The notes under the pieces were generated by a model that did no database searches, had not been told where the DNA came from, and worked only from the letters and a program-made list of their open reading frames with translations. This document shows positions 31,680-40,247 of a stretch of DNA of 64,000 nucleotides, in pieces. The DNA comes from Saccharomycopsis fibuligera x Saccharomycopsis cf. fibuligera. Its lineage: Eukaryota > Ascomycota > Saccharomycetes > Ascoideales > Saccharomycopsidaceae. Within the stretch, counting starts at the first letter, position 1. Each line of letters begins with the position of its first letter. Both the position numbers and the translations under genes were made by a program. The DNA lies in the NCBI GenBank assembly GCA_001936135.1, contig CP012809.1, forward strand, positions 3,273,501 through 3,337,500, in the 5' to 3' direction.

Positions 31680-33101
31680 ATGTCAGACATCATAGCGAAC
31701 AGCAGCAGGCCGGTCTTCAACAAAAAAATTTTCAGCAACTTGAACGACTCCAGAGATTCGTTGGAGTCAGATTTAAGCATATTTGATGAAGAGATTGACT
31801 CAAGTTTCTCCAAAAACAATATCAATAATAGTGCTGACCCGCTATCAAGCACTACAAGCACAGCAACTGCACCGCCATCATCTAGTACAACCTACAAGCA
31901 AAGAAAACCATCAACTATCAAGGTGACTGTGAGAGATGATGAGCTCGATATAAATGATAATGACTTTACTTTCCCTCATATCCGGCCCCCTTCTTCTGCT
32001 TCTGATTCAATTAACAATACTCATACCGCTATAACGACACCAATGAGCGAGCATAGCTTTAGCTTTGGAAACCCTTCTCACACTTATAATATGAAGTACC
32101 AAAGAGGCTCTTTGAACTCAGGCACCTCCTCTCCAAGCTCTTCCGTATCGCAGTTCAATAACCTTCCGCCTCCACCACTGAGATCCAACACTTTCAACAG
32201 CGTTCAGCAATATCAACATCAAGGCCAACTAACCAATCAACAGCAGCTACATTTGCATCACCCTTCGAAGTTATCCCCCATCATCACGTCTGAAGGAAGC
32301 TTGAGTGCTCAACCATCGCCAATGTTTAAATCTTTCAAATTTGACAGCACAAAAAACGACTTTGAGCTCAACAACAGCAGCAATGCTAATTCTGATACTG
32401 TAAAAAGACAGTCCTCATTACACAAATACTCTTCCTCCATTGCTTTGAATTCCCGCGAGTCATCATCATTATCCAACAAATTTGTTAAGACTCACCAAAA
32501 AAGATTTAGTTTATCTGGCATCAATAGTAGCAGCAGCAGCAGCAGCAACCACAACATCAGTACTAATAATGTCAGTATAAGCGGCAGCCCAACAAACACA
32601 CATTTCCACACAAACCCAATTGCAGGTGCATATGTCAAAGACACATTTAGCTTTGAGAACCCAATTAAAGCTTATAGCTCAAAAAATAGTAATAAAAGCA
32701 AAACAGATGTAATAGACAATAATGATATCCCAATTAAATCATCCTTAAGAGAAGAAACACAACAGTTTGCCCCTCCACAAAAAACCTTGAATAGAAAAAA
32801 ATCCAAATTCTCTTTGAACAATTTTAGTTCATTAAACTTAACCTCAATTACATCCAGTACCAGTATATCACGCAGTAGTACTATGACCAACCTTGCAGAC
32901 ACCAAGCACAGCTTGGAACAAAAAGCGACTAGCAACCCATCATCCGAAAGACACCACCATTATCATGGACACCGGTTCAGAAAGTTCAGCATTGGCGGGT
33001 TAAGAAAGAGTTCCAATTTGTCAAAGTCTGGATTCCCAGAAGATGACACTGGCATAGTAACAAATTCCGGTTTGAACAAATACAAAGACTATAGAATTTG
33101 A
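31680..33101 (+). CDS. Unrecognised Ser/Asn-rich disordered protein, 473 aa
   Basis: I start at ATG 31680 (MSDIIANSSRPVF) because the frame extends upstream only through non-ATG codons. Nearly the whole protein is low-complexity: Ser, Asn, His and Gln runs, proline-rich NLPPPPLRSN, and repeated basophilic phosphosite-like motifs (VKRQSS, KRFSLSG, FRKFSIGG). The N-terminal NDSRDSLESDLS resembles the NFESDLSDSEDD of the peroxidase-fold gene 4.6 kb upstream. No catalytic domain is visible. A regulatory or signalling scaffold role is plausible but is inference. Confidence 0.75.
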   Translation: MSDIIANSSRPVFNKKIFSNLNDSRDSLESDLSIFDEEIDSSFSKNNINNSADPLSSTTSTATAPPSSSTTYKQRKPSTIKVTVRDDELDINDNDFTFPHIRPPSSASDSINNTHTAITTPMSEHSFSFGNPSHTYNMKYQRGSLNSGTSSPSSSVSQFNNLPPPPLRSNTFNSVQQYQHQGQLTNQQQLHLHHPSKLSPIITSEGSLSAQPSPMFKSFKFDSTKNDFELNNSSNANSDTVKRQSSLHKYSSSIALNSRESSSLSNKFVKTHQKRFSLSGINSSSSSSSNHNISTNNVSISGSPTNTHFHTNPIAGAYVKDTFSFENPIKAYSSKNSNKSKTDVIDNNDIPIKSSLREETQQFAPPQKTLNRKKSKFSLNNFSSLNLTSITSSTSISRSSTMTNLADTKHSLEQKATSNPSSERHHHYHGHRFRKFSIGGLRKSSNLSKSGFPEDDTGIVTNSGLNKYKDYRI

Positions 33102-34516
33102 CAAAACCCTTAATAGCCCTATTATTTTCTCCCTTGTTATTTCTCTGTTAAATTATGATTATGTTACGATGTTATGGAATCGCTGTTGTTTTTTGTTTGT
33201 GTTTTGCTTGAGGTTTGTGTTTTATAGTGTTTTGATTTTTTTTTCCCCCTTTAAAGTCTCTGCTTTAACCTTTCTATTATTCTTTGTTGTTTCTCTTTTA
33301 TCAAGGATATTGTTTTTTTTTTTTGTTTGTTTTTCTTAGTTTTTTAAATTTTAATATTGTCTTCGAGCTCTTGTTTTGAATTGCTTTCTTTTTAGTTACC
33401 ATATCTTCAATCACTATACTTACTTCACTGCGAGCGGCATGGTAGTCGACTTGTTTAGCATTGTGAGTTTGAATTTTTGAAGTTATACCCTAATACGATT
33501 TTGAAATCTGTACATTGCAGCTAGTAAGTTAGGAGCATATGTGCAAAAGAAGAAAAAAAAAAAAAAAAAAAAAAAAACCGTATCTACTGTCGTTACTTTT
33601 CTTTTATGTCACTGCCTTCAGAGTCAAGAATGCTGTTGACTTGTCTTTTGACCAGTTGTCCGGGTTGTCCGGGTTGTCCGAAACAGCGCGATCTTCTTGG
33701 TCAAACTCTGGATCATCTTTAATTACGGTAGGTTCCCAAAATTAATCAAGAATAAAATAATTACATTGCGGTTTCGGGTCAAGTCAAAAATTGCTGCAGA
33801 AGCCGGTGAATCTAGGCAGGTGTCTTTAGCCTTTGCCCGGAATATTCTGGATGATGTAAACAGCCAAGCCGCTAAGAAATCTACACCTAGCGGTGCGTGT
33901 GTGATATGTATGTATGATAGCGTTTCTGTGTCCTTCGGCCCCTGTACCTGATCAACCGATATCGAAAAAAGTGATATGCTAGCAACCATTGACATCTTGC
34001 TAAAGATAGGTGCTGAATTGGAGGAGGGCTTGAGCCGCGGTTGCATTTACTACTGATAAACTTGAATCACACAGAGAAAAACTCTGGGCGGAACGTAGGG
34101 TCATTACATGCGCTCTGTACATATATGGTACTGCTATTGGATAACAGAGGCTAATTAGCTGCTCACTTCTTCAAAGTTTACGTTCCTCTTGTTGTGTAGT
34201 AGTAACCTTATATGGTGCTAATTTCGCTCCGGACTATCATTTGGGGCCGGCATGTAAAATAACTGTACAAGGCAGTTAGTTAGGTAGCACTTAGTCCAAC
34301 AGCTTGGAAAAAATGTGATTGGTCATATTGTTTCTTTAGAGGAGAGAAAAGGCCAGAAATATCCTTTCGTTTTTGAAACTATATATAATTAGAATGCAGT
34401 TAGTCGAAAGAAAAGGAAATAAAACTGGCCAAGTTGCTGGAAATTGACTAGTTGGACTTTTTATTTTTGACATTCATATACCCGGTATTTATGTTGCACC
34501 ACAAAGGCTGTCGAAA
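33102..34516. other. Intergenic
   Basis: 1.4 kb. A T-rich 3' region (33180-33340), an A run at about 33550-33577, and TCCGGGTTG repeated in tandem at about 33658-33680. TATATAAT lies at about 34381, 136 bp before the next ATG. No gene supported. Confidence 0.5.
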
Positions 34517-35452
34517 ATGAAAAGAGAAAAGCAGCTAAAAACACATACCAGTACCCATTCCAGTAATGAAAATAGTGGCAATAGCGTGGAAACCAAGGAC
34601 TACTTTATGGAGCCCACGCCTGTCAGCACCACCATGTATGACGACAACTACTGCATGCTGGCAATTTCCCCGTGCCTGTCGCTGAATCAGTCTGAGCATC
34701 CAAGCGACTTGATCGACGTGGAATACTTTGAAGCCTTACGAAAATTGCAAAGTCCAAATCTGACTATAAGTTGCAGCCAGGATAACCTTAGCTTGAATGT
34801 TATCGAGCAGACTCGGGTATCCAACTTGGGAACAAAACCGGAGAAAGAACACCGGCTAGTTGACAGTCTGCAAAAAAGCAGCATATATAGATTGCAGCTG
34901 CGATTCCAAAATTCACAATTGAGCATAGCTAGCAGCTACCAATCTTCTGATTTCACTAACTTAAGACCTTTCCCTGAAATAAATACATCTTTTGACGAAA
35001 GGTTGTTAGAAAGTGAAAACAAAGAAAACGAGAACCATGAAATTGATGATAAGAAAAGCATTCTTGCACTGAATGAGCATCTCTCATTTCAAGCACACCA
35101 CCAACAGCAGCTTGAAAATTGTTTTGCAGTTCCAATTTTTGGCAAGAGTGATCTTTTGGAAGCGATTCAAATTAAGCGCCAGTATTTCATTCAGAACTCC
35201 CGAAGCGCAGATCACAAAAGGGAGAACAACAACAACAACAACATGAAGCAAGCAACATCTAACATAACCTCCACGGCAATCAGATTAGCGCCAACAGATC
35301 ATTGCAAGCGCCAAAAGACTTTGCCAGCAAGAACCTTAGGGGATGCTAGAAACCTCAATGCAAATACTTGCAATGACGACTGTTTGGAAAGTCAAAGCAG
35401 CACGGTTAGTAACGCAATCGTTAGTGGTCGTGGTATGTTTGCTGACGGTTGA
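34517..35452 (+). CDS. Unrecognised Ser/Asn-rich protein, 311 aa, CTG-rich
   Basis: ATG-initiated. Composition is Ser/Asn/Gln-rich with no recognised domain. Motifs include AISPC near residue 48, a KRENNNNNNMK tract and RQKTLPARTLGDAR near 260. It carries at least seven CTG codons, three of them within about 12 codons (34660-34685), in contrast to conserved genes here. If CTG is Ser, the N-terminus becomes a Ser cluster. It may be a fast-evolving regulatory protein. Confidence 0.65.
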   Translation: MKREKQLKTHTSTHSSNENSGNSVETKDYFMEPTPVSTTMYDDNYCMLAISPCLSLNQSEHPSDLIDVEYFEALRKLQSPNLTISCSQDNLSLNVIEQTRVSNLGTKPEKEHRLVDSLQKSSIYRLQLRFQNSQLSIASSYQSSDFTNLRPFPEINTSFDERLLESENKENENHEIDDKKSILALNEHLSFQAHHQQQLENCFAVPIFGKSDLLEAIQIKRQYFIQNSRSADHKRENNNNNNMKQATSNITSTAIRLAPTDHCKRQKTLPARTLGDARNLNANTCNDDCLESQSSTVSNAIVSGRGMFADG

Positions 35453-35952
35453 ATGTGTGACCTAGGATATATTCTTCAAGCCGTAGACGATATTACCAGA
35501 AAATGAGGACATAGGACAACTGCCGATAACGGCTCATCGATAAAGCATGAAAAGGTGATATGCGCTAACCCAAGCATGTCTGTTACATGAGTGACTCAAC
35601 GTATAGTAAATATTATATATTGCAGTTGGTATATATTTTCTAACAAGGACAACAGGTCACATATGACAGATAACAGGCGCTTGTGCCGTGACACTGAACT
35701 CTTTGGTTTTCGATTTTCGATTTTCGATTTTTGATTTTTGATTTTTGATTTTTTTTCATTACGTCTGCACTTTTTCCCTCGTTGGCGCTTAGCGACCTGT
35801 CATTCGCCGCCTGCAGCAGCAGCCCAGCCTGACCCAGTCAACATTGGACCGGTACTATTCATTGCCTACATAAACCGCACCTTGCCACGCCCATCTCGTT
35901 GCCTCTCACTTCTCTTTCTCAACACCAATGTTATCACCACCACACATTCAAT
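35453..35952 (+). promoter_or_regulatory. Upstream region of the 286-aa orphan
   Basis: 0.5 kb including a TTTTCGA/TTTTTGA heptamer repeat (35706-35758) and a less AT-rich segment (35780-35930) just before the ATG. Confidence 0.5.
35706..35758. repeat. Heptamer repeat TTTTCGA to TTTTTGA
   Basis: About seven tandem 7-bp units that change from TTTTCGA to TTTTTGA along the array, about 200 bp before an ATG. Confidence 0.9.
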
Positions 35953-36813
35953 ATGATTGACCCAGACTACCTCAGACTAGAAAAGACTCCTCTGCAAGTC
36001 ATCAAAGAACAACTGCGAGACTCTGAGGGTCCCGAGAGATACTACTACCTCAACGACCAGGCGGTCAAGGACTTCTTCAAAGAGAAGAGAGAAGCTCGTA
36101 ATCGTTCAAAAAATAGCTCTAGTGATCATTCCAAACCTTCTAGGTACTCTTCTTCCAGCAGCCCTTCTGTCCCTTCTGTTCCTGATCCTATCCCTGAACC
36201 TTCTCTTGCATCGTTTGACACTTCCAGTCCTGCCATCCTCAAACGTGCTAGCACTAATCCTACTCCGCCCTCAGCTTCATCTTTCAAAGCAAATGGCTCA
36301 TATTCTAGTTACAGCGGAGACCCGCTACCCAAAAGAAGCTTATCTGGCTGGTGGAAAACTAGAAAGCCCAAGATTTGTGCCTACATAGCTGAGACAGATA
36401 GAAGAAGTAGCAGTGGATACTCAGGATTAATACCACACTCAAGGGCCAGCTCTGCTAGGAGTCAAAAACTATCGTTTGATAAAGCAGTAATTCCGGGCTT
36501 ATTTCCTAATTTCTATGGTGACTATGAAAGTGAAAAAGAAGATGAAGGTTTTTATGAGGCTTTCGGCCACACGGATGACCACTTGCGGCATGAAGAAGTT
36601 CCGCTTGAACTACATCCTGCCCCTGAGCCTGAATATTATCATATTAATCTCACTAAGCACGAAAAAGAATTTTTGGCTAGCTTTGCTCCAGATGTTTACG
36701 AAAATGATGATGACGATAACGATGACATGTTCTACGGTGACTACTTAGCCTACGCAAATAAGTTTCGGGGCACTGGGTTTCAGGGCGTGTATGGGCATAC
36801 GGGAATGGTATGA
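35953..36813 (+). CDS. Unrecognised Ser-rich protein with acidic C-terminus, 286 aa
   Basis: I start at ATG 35953 (MIDPDYLRLEKTPLQV); the frame extends upstream only from a TTG. It has a charged N-terminus (ESPL-like ERYYYLNDQAVKDFFKEKREARNR, about 28-52), then a Ser/Pro-rich stretch. A basic LSGWWKTRKPKICAYIAE segment (about 120-140) is followed by an acidic tail (DDDDNDDMFYGDY) ending in YGHTGMV. I recognise no family. The WW-x-TRKP segment and the first 50 residues look most likely to be conserved. Confidence 0.7.
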   Translation: MIDPDYLRLEKTPLQVIKEQLRDSEGPERYYYLNDQAVKDFFKEKREARNRSKNSSSDHSKPSRYSSSSSPSVPSVPDPIPEPSLASFDTSSPAILKRASTNPTPPSASSFKANGSYSSYSGDPLPKRSLSGWWKTRKPKICAYIAETDRRSSSGYSGLIPHSRASSARSQKLSFDKAVIPGLFPNFYGDYESEKEDEGFYEAFGHTDDHLRHEEVPLELHPAPEPEYYHINLTKHEKEFLASFAPDVYENDDDDNDDMFYGDYLAYANKFRGTGFQGVYGHTGMV

Positions 36814-37127
36814 TGTTTGATCCCAGGATCACCATTACCGCTTCCAGCCCTGCAAACATTTGCTGACATCAAGCCTCTTTTTATAACTTGCTACACATAC
36901 GTATCTAATCTTTCATCATATCTGGCATCTTTGCATTACTCTAATAAAACTGCATGTACAAACACCCTCCATACCCGTAGCACAAAACCATCTGATTAGT
37001 CGATGCGCGATTTCTGCCCAGTTGCCATGTTGAAACTTCCTGCATTGAAACGCAAGATTAACAGTTTAAGTGGATATCATGTGATTGAGATACGAGATGC
37101 TGTTTTACTGGTGCCGATATGCGATCC

Positions 37128-37172
37128 ATCATATTGGATCCATCCAAGTAGCTTGGATGGATCCAATATGAT
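37128..37172. repeat. 21-bp perfect inverted repeat with 3-nt loop
   Basis: Arms are 37128-37148 and 37152-37172, complementary over all 21 positions, with a TAG loop. It is about 0.3 kb after the stop of the 286-aa gene. Each arm contains GGATCC. Confidence 0.95.
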
Positions 37173-38009
37173 TACTCATCGAAAACTATAGAGCATGTCT
37201 AATTTTAGAGAGTTTTTCAAATTTTTGCAACTGTAGTTGACAAAATCTGCGTCAAGGGCTTCATGTTCCCTTTTTGGGAGAACAAAGCATTGGCCGGTTC
37301 GGTTTAATTGCAATTAGACAGCAGGAAGCGATGGAAATCGGCTAGTCGGACCTTGGTAAGATAATTACTGAGAGAAATGTACATAATGTTTCAATTCTGC
37401 TGCTCCACTCATGTCGTGGAAGAGAAGTTTATTTTTAGCCTGGGTCTGTGGTACCTCATCAAGTCGTAAAATTAGAGTGCTGAATGGATAGGCATCAAAC
37501 TAGCGCATCTTCTCATGCTTTCCAACTTCAACATTTTGCCATGATAGACCGAGTAAGTACCCTTGAGACTTCCATTTTGTAATAGCCAATAGCCAACCAA
37601 AGCATACTATAGACCTGTTCCCATGCTGCTATATTCCACTGCTCATAAAGTTTGGGCTCCTCATTAGGTGTTGATTCCTGCTCTCTACACTTTATCAATG
37701 TGACCATAATCTGTACATGTTCCGAATACAAGGCACCGAGACCGTGTTTGTTCTTTTTAGAAATTCCTAGACATCTAGATAGCTAAAATCACCAACTAAC
37801 TAATTAAATTCACTCCCTTCTTGGTGTTTCTGTAGTAAGGACTGATTATTTTCATTAGCTGAGATGTGCTGCGATGAGGTGCACTGCACTACATCAATCA
37901 GCGCGCTCCCTTGTTCCTACCCATCAAGTCACTTTAATAAAGTGCTGCTTCCTCGACTTTTTGCTATCCCATTTCATCATATCATATGTTGTCATCATTA
38001 TCCAACTTG

Positions 38010-38072
38010 TTGTTTTTGTTTTTTGTTTTTTGTTTTTTGTTTTTTGTTTTTTGTTTTTGTTTTTGTTTTTTT
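38010..38072. repeat. GTTTTTT microsatellite
   Basis: A run of T5-T7G units, about 105 bp upstream of the next ATG. Confidence 0.9.
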
Positions 38073-38177
38073 ACATTCTGCCTTTTCTTTCTAACTTTTG
38101 TATTTTCTGTTCTTACTTTTCCGTTCTTTCCCGTAAAGTAGCATTTCTCTCTGAGCTACTAATATTCAAAAATCATA

Positions 38178-39170
38178 ATGTCAAGAAGATCATACAAGCC
38201 TGACAAATGGAATAGCTCTCCAACAGAGCAGAACTCGGGTAGAGGTGCCAGCAACATCAATACCAACCAGAAATCTCCAACTGATCAAGTCTACCCAACG
38301 TTTCTTCAGCCAAAACCAGTCAAACCGTTATCGCCCACAAATGTTCCAAACTCAATTTGGCAGCCAGCAGGACCTGATTTCTTTGAGCAGTCTCGCCTGC
38401 AAACCAAATTGCGCCAGAAGGAACAAGAACAAAAGGCAAATGAAGCCGCCAAATCTAGTCATTCAAAAGAAAACGGTAAAGGCAAGTCAAACAAAGCTAA
38501 AGTACAACCAGTAGCCGAATTTTACGGCTACCCAATGGCTAATAATGGAGCCCCACATTACAATCCATACAGTAGTGGTGCTTACTTCTATCCTCCTGGG
38601 GCAGTATCTGCTCAACCGATAGGTTATCCAGCGTATCCTGAGGCTTATGCTAGCCAGTACGGCAAAGGAGGACAAGTACAGCTGCTGCTGCTGCTGCTGC
38701 AACAGCAGCAACAACAGCAACAACAACAACAACAACAACAACAAGGGCCAGCAGTGGGTGCGCCACTGTATCCTTTCAACCCGTATGCCCAATATGGCCA
38801 ATTCAGTCCATATGGTCTGTTTGGGCACAGGGGATTTGGGGGCTATGGCGGTTATGGGAACTATGGTGGTCAACAAGGCCAAAGCGAAAGTGGAAAGGGA
38901 AAAGGTCAAAACTCTTCTTCGTCTTCTGCTGGGAAAGACCAAGGACAAAGCATTACATTGCCGCCAATAGGGGCCGCTTTGGCAGGTGTGCCTACCGACC
39001 CATATGGGTTCTATGGAAGTTACGGATATCCTTACGGATATGGTAGTGGGGCTCCTGGACAGGGGCCAGCGCCACTGCAATCTAAATTGAATTACTACGG
39101 TAATAATCCAACAATGCCGCTGCCACACAATCCAAAGGGAAAAGATGGCAGCAACAGTCGAAAACGCTGA
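38178..39170 (+). CDS. Unrecognised prion-like Gln/Gly/Tyr-rich protein, 330 aa
   Basis: Starts at ATG 38178. The N-terminus is charged and Pro-rich (about 1-60, with SIWQPAGPDFFEQSRLQ near 60-76), followed by a coiled charged patch (KLRQKEQEQKANEAAK). Then comes a long Tyr/Gly/Pro-rich region with (CTG)6 followed by a 15-residue Gln tract (about 172-190), and a Gly-Tyr-Gly region (FGGYGGYGNYGG). Composition resembles prion-like RNA-granule proteins; no RRM or other fold is visible. About ten CTG codons occur, so under CUG=Ser the apparent Leu run is Ser6. RNA-related function is inference from composition only. Confidence 0.75.
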   Translation: MSRRSYKPDKWNSSPTEQNSGRGASNINTNQKSPTDQVYPTFLQPKPVKPLSPTNVPNSIWQPAGPDFFEQSRLQTKLRQKEQEQKANEAAKSSHSKENGKGKSNKAKVQPVAEFYGYPMANNGAPHYNPYSSGAYFYPPGAVSAQPIGYPAYPEAYASQYGKGGQVQLLLLLLQQQQQQQQQQQQQQQGPAVGAPLYPFNPYAQYGQFSPYGLFGHRGFGGYGGYGNYGGQQGQSESGKGKGQNSSSSSAGKDQGQSITLPPIGAALAGVPTDPYGFYGSYGYPYGYGSGAPGQGPAPLQSKLNYYGNNPTMPLPHNPKGKDGSNSRKR

Positions 39171-39303
39171 AAAGAGTGACCTTGAGTGAGTAACCATAAT
39201 TAAGCGTTTTTAGTTTATGTTTTTGCTATTTGATACAAGATTCATCGACGGTTTTGAACTGGGCCGCTTTGATAACTCAACCTGTTGCTAAGAATGGCTT
39301 CTA

Positions 39304-39365
<62 letters not shown>

Positions 39366-40247
39366 GTTATTATTTTTGTTGTTGTTGTGTTGTTTTGTTC
39401 AAGTTGTTAACCATATTCTGAATTACTTTTGTCTTTAATAACAAGTATTTCATCTTGTTCTTTCATGTTTTGGTAACCATTCAACTCTTCTTTCCTCTCA
39501 CTCAATTATTATCGGTACACACTATCAATCTGCCATTGCTTCTTTAATTCCAACTTACTAATTTTCTTTTTGTTTTCTTACAGCTGTGCTACTACTTTAC
39601 ATTTGTCATTTTTTGGTCTGTTTTAATTTATTGTTTTCTTTGATTATTATTATTATTATTATTATTTTGCTTTCAAGTTATTATTACATTTGTTAAGTTT
39701 TCACCCCTTTTGCTTTTTTACCTACTATCATCTTTATGCTATTCCTACGTATACTATATCTTCCTTTTGCTTACACAAACTTATTATAATGAAATATGCT
39801 TAAATGTTGTGTATTTGTATGGTGAATAAACAGTTTATCTGTGGTTTTGGTAATCCCTTTTGCTCTACAGTTACACAGAACTGAAACTCAGTTTTTGTGG
39901 CATGTAGGGCTGCTCCCACCCATCCTTTTTTTTTTTTTCTTGACATGCATGAATAGAAACAACCCTAAGTAAGCAGAAGAAAAATATACAGTACGTACGT
40001 CACAGGGGATGCGTTCCTTCTATTCAATGAAAGTCAAGAAAGCAACTACGTCATTTGAATCACTTTTGCGTTTATGTCCAAAATTTTTTGCTTTAGGAGT
40101 ACGCTATGAACTAACTCACAATCGCCACTTGCAGGTGCACTACATGATAGAGTTCACAAACTACTAGTTCCAGATATCTAAAAAAACTTTTGTGAATTTC
40201 ATTTTAATATAGCACTATATATACACTCAAATGTCACCAGAAAGCTA
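39171..40247. other. Convergent intergenic region with ATT microsatellites
   Basis: 1.08 kb between convergent genes. It has a long (ATT)n at 39306-39365, a shorter ATT run at about 39643-39665 and several T-rich blocks. No gene seen. Confidence 0.6.
39306..39365. repeat. (ATT)n trinucleotide repeat, about 20 units
   Basis: Uninterrupted TTA/ATT units over about 60 bp, 130 bp after the stop of the Q-rich gene. Confidence 0.95.

Larger units (their letters stand above)
36814..38177. other. Intergenic with a perfect hairpin and a T6G repeat
   Basis: 1.36 kb. It holds a 21-bp perfect inverted repeat (37128-37172) and a (GTTTTTT)n tract (38010-38072) just upstream of the Q-rich gene. No gene supported. 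Confidence 0.55.

Noticed and set aside
35899-35952. Upstream extension of the 286-aa orphan to 35899
   Set aside because: The extension starts at TTG, and the first ATG is at 35953.
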